Positions 47,856-58,900 of a DNA stretch of 64,000 nucleotides are shown here, one piece after another; position 1 is the stretch's first letter; every line of letters begins with the position of its first letter. The stretch spans positions 2,728,001-2,792,000 of the forward strand of contig NZ_CP125957.1 in the NCBI RefSeq assembly GCF_030064125.1, read 5' to 3'. The translations under genes were made by a program, and so were the position numbers. The notes beneath the pieces are model-generated. The model searched no databases and was not told the origin of the DNA. It saw nothing but the letters and a program-made list of their open reading frames with translations. The DNA is from Pseudomonas sp. G2-4 (GTDB lineage Bacteria > Pseudomonadota > Gammaproteobacteria > Pseudomonadales > Pseudomonadaceae).

Positions 47856-49553
47856 ATGAAAGAGAAGAAAGCGAAGAAGCCCAAGCCAGGCTCGGTCATG
47901 CGCCTGCTGTGGCGCAACCATCCCTGGCTGACGCTCTTTACCTTGATCTGCGGTGTGATCAGTGGGGTCGCGTCTATCGCGGTGGTGAGCGTGATCAACG
48001 ACGCTATCCACAATGACGGCTCGCGAATCCATGCCTTGTACTGGTTTATCGGCCTCAGTGCCACGGCGCTGATCCTGCGCAACGGTGCGGCGCTATTCCC
48101 GGCCTATGCCAGCATGCGCATCATGACGCGGTTGCGTATCGCCCTGTGCCGCAAGATTCTCGCCACGCCCTTGGAAGAAGTTGACCGGCGCGGCCCACCC
48201 AATGTGCTGACGATGCTGACCAACGACATTCCGCAGCTCAATACCACGCTGATCATCATGCCGACGATTCTGGTGGAGACGACGGTCTTTCTGTTTGGCA
48301 TTGCCTACCTGGCTTACCTTTCATGGGTCGTCCTGGCCTTGACGGTTTCGCTGATGATCCTGGGGGTTGGGCTTTATCTGTTCTTCTTTTCCTGTGGCGT
48401 GCGGAACACCTCCCGGGTACGGGATGAGTACACCGCCTTCAACGAATACACCCACGCCCTGGTGTTCGGCCTGAAGGAACTCAAGCTCAATGGGGTGCGG
48501 CGCCGTTGGTTCGGCCGTTCGGCCATCGAGGCATCTTCCACCCGCGTGGCGCGTTACAACTTCGTTGAGCGCCTGTGGTACACCGCGGCCGACAACGTCG
48601 GGCAGTTCACCCTGTCATTGTTGATCGGTTGCCTGTTGTTCGCCGCGCCCCTGGTCGGTGCGGTCGACCCGAAAATCATGACCGCCAGTGTGTTGGCCGT
48701 GCTGTACATCATGGGACCGCTTTCGTTGCTGGTGGGCGCGATGCCGTTGCTGGCGGCGGGCCGTGTGGCGTGTACCCGTCTTTCTGAATTCGGTTTCTCG
48801 ATCAACGATCCGCACCCGGAGCCCATCGAGACCGACGCGCCCAAGGTGCATCTGCTGGAGCACAAGAAATCCTGGAAAAGCATCGAATTGAAGGCGGCCC
48901 AGATGCATTACCAGGAGTTGAACGCAGAGACCGGTTTCGCCCTGGGGCCCATCGACCTGGAGGTGCAGTCCGGTGAGTTGATCTACATCGTCGGTGGCAA
49001 CGGTTGCGGCAAAAGTACCTTGGCCAAGCTCATCTGCGGGCTCTACATTCCGCAGGGGGGGGAGGTGCTGCTCGACGGCAAGCCCATCACGGATGAAAGT
49101 CGCAGTGACTATCGCGATCTGTTTTCCGCGGTGTTTTCCGATTTTCATCTGTTCAACCGCCTCATCGGCCCCGACGAAGAGGACGGCAACCCCACGCTTG
49201 CGCGCAAGTACCTGGAAACCCTGGGGCTGGCCGACAAAATCAAGATAGAAGGGCTGGGTTATTCAACCATGAAGGCCTTGTCCTATGGCCAGCAAAAGCG
49301 CCTGGCGCTGGTGTGTGCCTACATGGAAGACCGCTCGGTCTACGTACTGGACGAATGGGCTGCCGACCAGGATCCGCCGTTCAAGAAATTTTTCTACGAA
49401 GAATTGCTGCCCGACCTCAAGCGTCGCGGCAAGACCGTGCTGATCATTACCCATGACGATCAGTACTTCCAACTGGCCGATCGGATCATCAAGTTGGCCG
49501 ATGGGCAAATCGTTTCCGATATCAACTGCGCCCTCCGCGACAAGCGAGCCTGA
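47856..49553 (+). CDS. syrD: SyrD-like cyclic-peptide ABC exporter
   Basis: Fused permease-ATPase half transporter of 565 aa in the cyclic peptide transporter family (SyrD/PvdE). About six membrane segments lie in residues 25-310. The ATPase has Walker A GGNGCGKST near 380, signature LSYGQQKRL near 473, and Walker B VYVLDEWAADQDP near 495. It works in the inner membrane to move lipopeptide to the periplasm. ATG 47856 is preceded by GAGGA. Its place between syrP and the long-peptide synthetase suggests it could export the nonapeptide, the longer peptide or both. Confidence 0.92.
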   Translation: MKEKKAKKPKPGSVMRLLWRNHPWLTLFTLICGVISGVASIAVVSVINDAIHNDGSRIHALYWFIGLSATALILRNGAALFPAYASMRIMTRLRIALCRKILATPLEEVDRRGPPNVLTMLTNDIPQLNTTLIIMPTILVETTVFLFGIAYLAYLSWVVLALTVSLMILGVGLYLFFFSCGVRNTSRVRDEYTAFNEYTHALVFGLKELKLNGVRRRWFGRSAIEASSTRVARYNFVERLWYTAADNVGQFTLSLLIGCLLFAAPLVGAVDPKIMTASVLAVLYIMGPLSLLVGAMPLLAAGRVACTRLSEFGFSINDPHPEPIETDAPKVHLLEHKKSWKSIELKAAQMHYQELNAETGFALGPIDLEVQSGELIYIVGGNGCGKSTLAKLICGLYIPQGGEVLLDGKPITDESRSDYRDLFSAVFSDFHLFNRLIGPDEEDGNPTLARKYLETLGLADKIKIEGLGYSTMKALSYGQQKRLALVCAYMEDRSVYVLDEWAADQDPPFKKFFYEELLPDLKRRGKTVLIITHDDQYFQLADRIIKLADGQIVSDINCALRDKRA

Positions 49554-49766
49554 ATGCCGATTTCGCCAACAGCGTCCGGCTTGCGATGGCCTGACTACAC
49601 CTTTTGAAAAACCGTGAAAGATGCCTGGCATGAAACCCACTCGGCAAGCGCGAACGCGCTGTCGGGTGGCAATGCCATGCAAGGGCGATCCGCTCGTCCC
49701 ACCGACACCGTGCCGCGCTGGCTGTTTGCGCGGACCTGCATCAATTCCAGGCGTGCCTGTTGCGTT

Positions 49767-49786
49767 TGTCCCAGGCAGCACTGACA
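49767..49786 (+). promoter_or_regulatory. syr-syp-box-like dyad upstream of the long-peptide synthetase
   Basis: TGTCCCAGGCAGCACTGACA, 20 bp with intact TGTC/GACA ends. It lies 111 nt upstream of the synthetase ATG and only 19 nt before the 31-aa ORF. If it works like the others, transcription would have to start within or just before the small ORF. The region 49554-49805 otherwise shows no gene. Confidence 0.6.
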
Positions 49787-49805
49787 AATCTCTGAGAAGG
49801 AACGT

Positions 49806-49901
49806 ATGAAATTTTTCTTTGCGCATGCTGTGGATGACGTTGTTGTAACTCAGTGCGGCCCACAATCGGCGGGCGTCCTGGTGTCGGAGGGGCGCGTATG
49901 A
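49806..49901 (+). CDS. 31-aa ORF coupled to the long-peptide synthetase
   Basis: Small ORF beginning MKFFFAHAVDD and ending SEGRV. It has AAGGA 3-4 nt before its ATG and its TGA overlaps the synthetase ATG (ATGA). It is too short for an MbtH-like protein and lacks its motifs. It could be a coupling leader that controls synthetase translation or a small unknown protein. No homologue is recognised. Evidence is position and overlap only. Confidence 0.45.
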   Translation: MKFFFAHAVDDVVVTQCGPQSAGVLVSEGRV

Positions 49902-52900
49902 ATCAGTCCCTTGAGCTTTCGGCAATCTATCCCCTGACGGCAGCCCAGCGGGACATCTGGCTGGACCAGATGACCAAGGGCGACTCATCGTTGTACAACA
50001 TCGGTGGTTATCTCCACATCGAAGGTGCCGTCGACCCTGAGCGCTTCCAGCAAGCGGTCGACCTGTTGGTACAAAAACACGACGCCCTGCGCACGGTACT
50101 GCTCTCGGACGCTGGCACCGGTGGCATGCCCATGCAGAGGCTGGTCGATACGCTGACGGTGCAGGTGCCTGTGCGTGATTTTTCTGATCGGTCCGATCCG
50201 GAGGCATCGGCCCAGGAATGGATCGCGCAAGGGATGGCGAATGCGTTCCCGCTGAACGGCGGCGAGCTGTATCGCTTCGAGCTGCTCAAACTCAATGAGG
50301 CTTCGTTCTATTTCGTCACCCTGGTTCACCACATTGTCCTGGACGGGTGGAGCATCGGCTTGATGTTCAAGGACCTCGGCGAGCTTTACACCGCGCTGGG
50401 ATGTCACCAGTCGCCTGATGTATCAGCGCCTTCGTATGTGGAGTTCATCCAGGACGATGCCCGCTATCGCGACTCCCCTCGTTTTGCGCGTGAGCAGCAA
50501 TACTGGCTGGAAAAGTATCAGGATGTCCCGCCACCGTTATTCGTGGCCCGCGACCGTGACCGCTACCCCAATGGCATGGCCCCCAGCCGCCATGCCGTAT
50601 GGCGCTACGCGCAAACGTTGAACGAGCGGATCGACGTTCTGGCGCAGGCGCATAAATCGTCACGCTCCGCCGTGCTGCTCGCCGCGCTGTATGTGTTTTT
50701 TGCCCGCACCACCCAGCGAGACGACCTGGTCATCGGCTTGCCGATCCTGAACCGCTCCAATGCGGCCTTCAAGAAGACCATGGGCATGTTCACCCAAGTG
50801 AGCGCCGTGCGGCTGCGGTTCAGCGCCGACTTGTCATTCGGCGAACTGGTACACGAGGTGACGCGTACCCTCAAGCAGGACTATCGCAACCAGCGGTTTC
50901 CCCTGAGCGACATGAACCGCTCGCTGGAACTGCTACGGGACAACCGCGCGCAGTTGTTCGACGTCTCGTTCTCCTACGAACTGGACGATCACCAGTTCAT
51001 GTTCGGGCAAACCCCGGCCCGCTCGGTGAAATGCTCGAACGGGCATGAGCAGATGCCGTTGGCTATTCATGTCAGGAGCAACCCCAACGACGACCATGCC
51101 TGGCTGCACTGGATCTACAACGAAGCGTTCTTCCAGCCGGGTGAAATCGACGCGATGGCCGACCGCTTCATGCATGTATTGGAGCAAGGGTTGCGCGACG
51201 ACACGTTGCCAATCCAAGGGTTCGTGTTGCCGACCCCGGCCGAAGCTCGCCAGCTTCAAGCCTGGAACGCCAACGATGGACACCACTATGAACATGACCG
51301 CACGATCCACGGCCTGTTCGAAGTGCACGTGGCCGCGCAACCCGACGCGTTGGCAGTGGTGCATGAAAACCAGGTACTGACCTACGGCGAACTCAATGCC
51401 CGGGCGAACCAGGTTGCCCATCGCCTGTTATCGCTGGGAATTCGCCCGGATGACCGGGTCGCGATCTGTGTCGAGCGTGGCCTGGACATGATTGTCGGCT
51501 TGCTGGGTATCCTGAAGTCTGGCGCAGGCTATGTACCGCTGGACCCGGCCTATCCCCTGGAGCGTCTGGCATTCATGCTCGAAGACAGCGCTCCGGTGGC
51601 GTTGCTCACTCAATCGGCGCTGCCGGTGCAGCTGCCGGCGCTGACTGTCCCAGTGCTTTTGCTCGACCAACCGGAAGCTGCGGGTATTGCCGCGCAGCCG
51701 CAACACAACCCCGACATTGCGGCGCTGGCATCGCACCATTTGGCCTACGTGATTTACACATCGGGTTCGACCGGCCTGCCTAAAGGCGTGATGGTCGAGC
51801 ATCGCAACGTCGCGCGCCTGTTCTCGGCGACGCAGCCTTGGTTCGATTTCGGCCCGCAAGACGTGTGGGCCTTGTTCCACTCGTTTGCCTTTGATTTCTC
51901 GGTCTGGGAGATCTGGGGTGCATTGACCCATGGCGGCCGCTTGCTGGTGGTACCGCAGCTGGTCAGTCGTTCGCCGCAGGACTGTTATGCGCTGATCTGC
52001 GAAGCCGGTGTCACGGTGCTGAACCAGACACCGAGTGCGTTCCGCCAGTTGATTGCGGCCCAGGGCGAAAGTGACCTGAGCCACCAACTGCGCCAGGTTA
52101 TTTTCGGCGGTGAAGCACTGGATACCGGGATTCTCAAGCCGTGGTACGCCCGCGAAGCGAATGCCGAGACGCAACTGGTCAACATGTACGGCATCACCGA
52201 AACCACGGTGCACGTGACCTACCGGGCATTGTGTGCGGCCGATGCGCAGTTGGTCGGCGTCAGTCCTATTGGTAAGCGCATTCCTGACTTGCGCCTGTAC
52301 CTGCTCGATCAACATGGCCAACCGGTACCCGTGGGCGTGGAAGGCGAGTTGTATGTCGGCGGCGCTGGCGTGGCACGGGGCTATTTGAATCGGCCGTTGC
52401 TCAATGAAACCCGCTTCATCGCGGACCCGTTCGACGGTTCGGCACAGGCACGGATGTATCGCACGGGCGATCTCGGTCGTTGGCTGGAGAACGGTGAGCT
52501 GCAATACCTGGGGCGCAACGACGAACAGGTGAAGATCCGCGGTTTCCGCATCGAGCTGGGCGAGATCGAGGCGAAGCTGGCGGCATGCGATGGCGTACGC
52601 GAGGTGGTGGTGATCGCGCGTGAGGACGCACCGGGCGATCAACGTTTGGTGGCCTATCTGATTGCTGACGAAGGCGCGCAACTGTCGGCTATCGAACTGC
52701 GTTCCAAACTGCTGGGTTCCTTGACGGACTACATGGTGCCGAGCGCGTTCGTGGTCCTGGATACGTTCCCGCTGACCACCAATGGCAAGCTCGATCGCAA
52801 AGCGCTGCCGACGCCCGATTCAGAAGCCTATGCCCGTCGCAGCTACGAAGCTCCGACAGGCGATGTGGAAATCACCCTGGCCGGGCTATGGGCTGAACTG

Positions 52901-55900
52901 CTCGGTGTGGAGCAGGTGGGACGGCACGACCGATTCTTTGAGCTGGGTGGTCACTCACTGCTGGCGGTCAAGCTGATTGAGCGCATGCGCCAGGTCGACC
53001 TGCATGTCGATGTGGGCGTGTTGTTCGGCCAGCCGACGCTGGCGACATTGGCCGCTGCCACGGGTACCAGCGGGGGCATCGTCGTACCGGACAATGCCAT
53101 TGCCCTTGATGCCGAGCGCATTACGCCGGACATGCTGCCGCTGGCAACGCTGACCCAGGAGGAGATCGACCGGATTGTCGAGGCCGTGCCGGGCGGCGTG
53201 GGCAACGTGCAGGATATCTACGGGCTGGTGCCATTGCAGGAAGGCATCCTGTATCACCACCTGGCAACCACGCAAGGTGATCCCTACCTGTTGCAGGCGC
53301 TGTTGCGCATGGGCAGTCGCGAACAGCTGGATGCTTTCGTGCAGGCCCTGCAGGCGGTGATTGCGCGGCACGACATCCTGCGCACTTCGGTGCTGTGGGA
53401 AGGCTTGGACGAGGCGGTGCAGGTGGTCTGGCGTGAAGCCCGGCTGAAGGTGGAAGAACTGGCCCTGGATGAGGCCGAAGGTGATATCGCCGGTCAACTG
53501 CAGGCCCGCTTCGACCCTCGGCATACCCGCATCGACCTGCGCCAGGCGCCGATGATGCGCATCCACTTTGCCGAAGACGTTGCCAACGGCAGCTGGGTGG
53601 CGGTGCTGCTGTTCCATCACCTGATTGACGATGCAACCTCGCTGGGCATGCTGGGCAAGGAAATCGAGGCGCACCTGGAGAACCGTCCGGATCAACTCCC
53701 GGTATCGGTGCCTTACCGCAATTACGTGGCGCAGATTCGCTTGGGCAGCGATCCCGAACAACATGAGGCGTTTTTCAGCGAGATGCTGGGGGATGTGGAC
53801 GAGCCGACGCTGCCGTTCGGTCTGCAAGATGTGCAGGGCGACGGCCACGGCATCGAAGAGGCTTCGCTGGCACTGGCTGGCGAACTGACCCAGCGCCTGC
53901 GCACCCAGGCCCGGCGCCTGGGGGTCAGCACGGCGAGCCTGCACCATTTGGCCTGGGGGCAGGTGGTGGGGCGTTTGTCCGGGCGCCAGGACGTGGTGTT
54001 CGGTACGGTGTTGATGGGCCGTATGCACAGCGGGCAGGACGAAGGGCATGCTTTGGGCATGTTCGTCAACACGCTGCCCTTGCGCGTCGAGGCGGGTGCC
54101 CAGGGTGTATTGGGCGCGCTGAAGAACACCCACGGGCGACTGGCGGCGCTGCTGGGACACGAGCATGCGCCGTTGTCCCTGGCGCAGCGTTGCAGTGGCG
54201 TCGCCGCGCCCACGCCGCTGTTCAGCGCGTTGATGAACTACCGGCAAACCGCCGTGGCCGCGCAGGCACCCAAGGACGCAGGCCTGGCACGCACCTGGGC
54301 CGGGGTGGAGATCCTCGGGGGCGAAGAGCGGACCAATTACCCGCTGTCGTTGTCGGTGGATGACCTGGGCGAATCGTTCGGCCTGACCGTGCAAGCAGTG
54401 GTCGGCATCGGTGCCCAGCGCGTTTGCGCCTACATGCACGCCGTGCTCGAAGCGCTGGCCGATGCGCTTGATCAGGATGTGAACACGCCGCTGCACCGCC
54501 TGAATGTTGTCCCCGCCACTGAAAGCCGACAATTGCTCGAAGACTTCAATGCCTTCGATGCGGTCTACCCGGCGGGATGGCTGGTCCATCAACTGTTCGA
54601 GGCGCAAGTCCAGGCCCGGCCGCAAGCCGTCGCACTGAGCTATCAGGGCCAGAGCCTGAGTTACGCTGAACTGAATCGACTGGCCAACCAGATTGCCCAT
54701 CGCCTGATCGAGCAGGGTATCCGCGCCGACGATCGCGTGGCGATCTGCGTGGATCGCAGCCTGGAAATGGTCGCGGGGCTGGTGGGTATCCTCAAGGCGG
54801 GCGCCGGCTATGTGCCGCTGGATCCGGCCTATCCGACCGAGCGCCTGGCCTACATGCTGGACGACAGCGCGCCCAAGGTGCTGCTGACCCAGCGCGATTT
54901 GCAAGGGCGTTTCCCACAGTTGAACGTGCCGGTGTTGCTGCTCGATGCCGAGGAGCGCGATGCCGCCGGCATCAGCGCCCAGCCGCCCACCAACCCGGAC
55001 GCGAACGGGCTGAGTCCCGATAGCCTCGCCTATGTCATCTATACCTCGGGTTCCACTGGCCAGCCCAAGGGTGTGGCCATGGCGCACCGTGCCCTGGTCA
55101 ACCTGATGCAGTGGCAAATCGCACAGGCGGCGCAGCAGGGCCGGGATGTCGCGCGCACGTTGCAGTTCGCCGCCCTTGGCTTCGACGTGGCGTTCCAGGA
55201 GATTTTCAGCACGTTGTGTGCCGGTGGCGAGCTGTCGCTGATCCATGCCGACCTGCGCCTGAACTTCCACCAGTTGTTCCAGCACATCCGCGAGCAACGC
55301 ATTGAGCGTCTCTACCTGCCTTGCATCGCCTTGCAGGCGTTGGCCGAGGCGGTGGTGAGTGACGGTGGGAACGGGCCGTTGGCCTGCGAGCTGCGGGATG
55401 TCATCACCGCGGGCGAGCAACTGCGTATCACGCCACAGATCCGGGCCTTCTTCGAGCGCCTGGACGGCTGCCGCCTGCACAACCACTACGGGCCGACTGA
55501 ATCCCACGTCACCACCGCGCTGACATTGCCCGACGATGTCGCGTCCTGGCCAACGCTGCCGGCCATCGGCCGCCCGGTGGCCAATACGCGTATCTACCTG
55601 CTGGACGAACACCTGCGGCCGGTGCCGGCGGGCGTGGCGGGCGAGATTCACATTGGCGGCATCTGCGTTGCCCGTGGTTACCTGAATCGTGATGACCTGA
55701 GTGCTGAACGCTTCATCCGCGACCCGTTCGCCGCGGATGAACAGGCACGCCTGTACAAGACCGGTGACCTGGGGCGCTACCAGCCCGACGGTTGCATCGA
55801 ATACCTGGGGCGCAATGACGACCAGATCAAGATCCGCGGTTTCCGCGTCGAGCTGGGTGAAGTCGAAGCCAGGCTTTGCCAGCATCCTGGCGTGAAAGAG

Positions 55901-58900
55901 GCCGCTGTCATCGCCCGGGAAGACAGCCCTGGCGACAAGCGCCTGGTGGCGTACTTCACCGTCCCGGTGGCAGACCTGGCGCCTGACGCCGACGCGCTGC
56001 GCACGCATCTTCAGGCACTGTTGCCGGACTACATGGTCCCGGCCGCCTATGTACGACTGGACAAACTGCCGCTGTCAGCCAACGGCAAACTCGACCGTCG
56101 CGCACTGCCGGCACCCGAGGCGGACGCCTTTGCCAGCCGAGCCTACGAAGCGCCCCTGGGCGAGGTGGAAGCCGTGCTGGCGCGGCTCTGGAGCGAAGTC
56201 CTCGGGGTGGAGCAGGTGGGTCGACACGACCACTTCTTCGAACTGGGCGGGCATTCGCTGCTGGCGGTGAAACTGATCGAGCGCATGCGCCAGGCCGGCC
56301 TCAGTGCCGACGTGCGGGTGCTGTTCGGCCAACCGACCCTGGCGGCGCTGGCGGCGGCGGTAGGTGGTCGGGCTGATGTTGTGGTGCCGGTCAATGGCAT
56401 CGCCGCTGGTTGCGAGCGGATCACTCCGGCCATGCTGACGCTGGTGACGCTGGACCAGGAAACCATCGACCGCCTTGTCGGGAGCGTCCCGGGTGGTGTC
56501 GGCAACGTGCAGGACATCTACCCACTGGCGCCGCTGCAAGAGGGGATTCTCTACCACCACATTGCCGCAGAAGAAGGCGACCCCTATCTGCTGCAAGCCG
56601 CGTTCGCCATGGACAGCCGCGCTCAGCTCGATGGCTTTGTCCAGGCCTTGCAGGCAGTGATCGACCGGCACGATATCCTCAGGACCGCCGTGCTCTGGGA
56701 AGGCCTCGACGTACCGCTGCAAGTGGTGCTGCGCAGCACCCGGCTGGTGCTCGAAGAACAACGGCTGGATCCGGCCCGGGGTGATATCGCCACACAACTG
56801 CAAGAACAGTTCGATCCCCGGCACTGTCGCCTGGACCTGGGCAATGCCCCCCTGATGCGTCTGGCCTGCGCCTGGGACAGTGTCCATCAGCGCTGGGTCG
56901 CGATCCTGCTGTTCCACCACATCGCCCTGGACCACACGGCGCTGGATGTGATGCAGGACGAAATGCTGGCTTACCTCAGCGGTGAAGCCGACCGCCTGTG
57001 TGCGGCCATGCCTTACCGCAATTACGTGGCGCAGACCCTGCTGGGTGTAAGCCGCGAGCAACACGAAGGTTTCTTCCGCGACATGCTCGGTGACGTGGAA
57101 GAGCCGACGCTGCCATTCGGGCTGCGTGAAGTCCAGGGCGATGGTCGCGGCATCGAAGAGGTCAAGCTGAACCTCGATGCAGCGCTGTGCCTGCGTCTGC
57201 GGCGTCAGGCCCGGCAACTGGGCGTGAGTGCGGCTGCCTTGCATCACCTGGCGTGGGCCAGGGTGCTGGGGCGCTTGTCCGGCCGCGAAGACGTGGTCTT
57301 CGGGACGGTGCTGCTGGGCCGCATGCAGAGCGGCGAAGGCTCGGATCGCGCCCTGGGCATGTTCATCAATACCTTGCCTCTACGGGTAAATGTGGGTGCC
57401 CAGGATGTACGCAGCGGGGTCAAGGCGACCCATGAGCGGCTGACTGCCTTGCTCGGCCATGAACATGCCTCGTTGGCCCTGGCCCAGCGTTGCAGTGGCG
57501 TGCCGGCTTCGTTGCCGCTGTTCAGCGCCTTGCTCAACTACCGCCACAGCCCGCTCCAGGACAACGACGGCATCGAGCGTTGGGCCGGTACGCAGGTGCT
57601 GGCCGTCATGGAGCGGACCAACTATCCGTGCATGTTGTCGGTGGATGACCAGGGCGAAGGGTTCCTGTTGAGTGTGCAGACGGCTGGCGCGGTCGATGCG
57701 CGGCAGGTCGGCGCTTACATGCAGACAGCCTTGGCGAGCCTGGTGGAGGCGCTGGAATTCGCGCCCCAATCGATCCTCAATGATCTGGATATCCTGCCGG
57801 AAGACGAGCGTTCGCAGCTGTTGCGGGATTTCAACGCCACCGAGGCCGATTACCCGTACGCGCAGACTGTTCACGGACTGTTCGAAGAGCAGGTGCAACG
57901 CACGCCGGATGCTATCGCGGTGCTCCATGGCGAGCGGCGTCTGAGCTATTGGGAACTGAACGAGCGGGCCAACCGCTTGGCGCATTACCTGCGCAAGCAG
58001 GGTGTGCAACCCGATTCGCGGGTGGCGATCTGCGTTGAGCGTGGCATCGATATGGTCGTGGGTTTGCTGGCCATTCTGAAGGCCGGTGGTGGTTATGTGC
58101 CGCTGGATCCGGCTTATCCGCTGGATCGGATTGCCTACATGCTCGAAGACAGTGCCCCAGCGGCGGTGTTGGCGCAGCCAGCAACGATTGGACTGTTGGC
58201 TACTGCCTCGATGCCAGTGATCAATCTGGATAGCGGCCTGTGGCAGGACGAATCCGTCTTGAATCCAGAGATTGCGGGGCTGACTTCAGCGCATCTGGCC
58301 TACGTGATCTACACCTCCGGTTCGACCGGTCTGCCTAAAGGCGTGATGATCGAGCACCGCAACACGGTGAACTTCCTCACTTGGGCGCACCGTTCGTTCG
58401 ACGCCGAAACCTTGGCGAAAACCCTGTTCTCGACTTCGCTGAACTTCGACTTGGCGGTCTACGAGTGCTTCGCGCCGCTGACGTCGGGTGGCAGCATCGA
58501 AGTCGTCACTAATGTGCTGGAACTGCAACAGGGCGAGCACGACATCACGCTGATCAACACCGTACCTTCGGCGCTCAAGGCGTTGCTGGAGTCCGGCGGG
58601 CTGGGTGAGGGCGTCGACACGGTCAACGTCGCCGGTGAAGCGCTTAAACGCGCTCTGGTAGAAAGCCTATTTGAACAGACGCAGGTCAAACGCCTGTGCA
58701 ACCTCTACGGTCCTTCGGAAACCACGACCTACTCCAGTTGGGTATCGATGGCCCGGGAAGACGGTTTTGCCGCGCACATCGGCAAACCGGTGGCGAATAC
58801 GCAGTTCTACTTGCTGGATGAACACCAACAACCGGTGCCGCTGGGCGTTCCGGGTGAGATCTACATCGGCGGCGCTGGCGTGGCTCGCGGTTATCTCAAT

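Noticed and set aside
52955..56008. 1017-aa ORF on the minus strand
   Set aside because: It is antisense to modules 1-2 of the long-peptide synthetase; no motif or ribosome site supports it.
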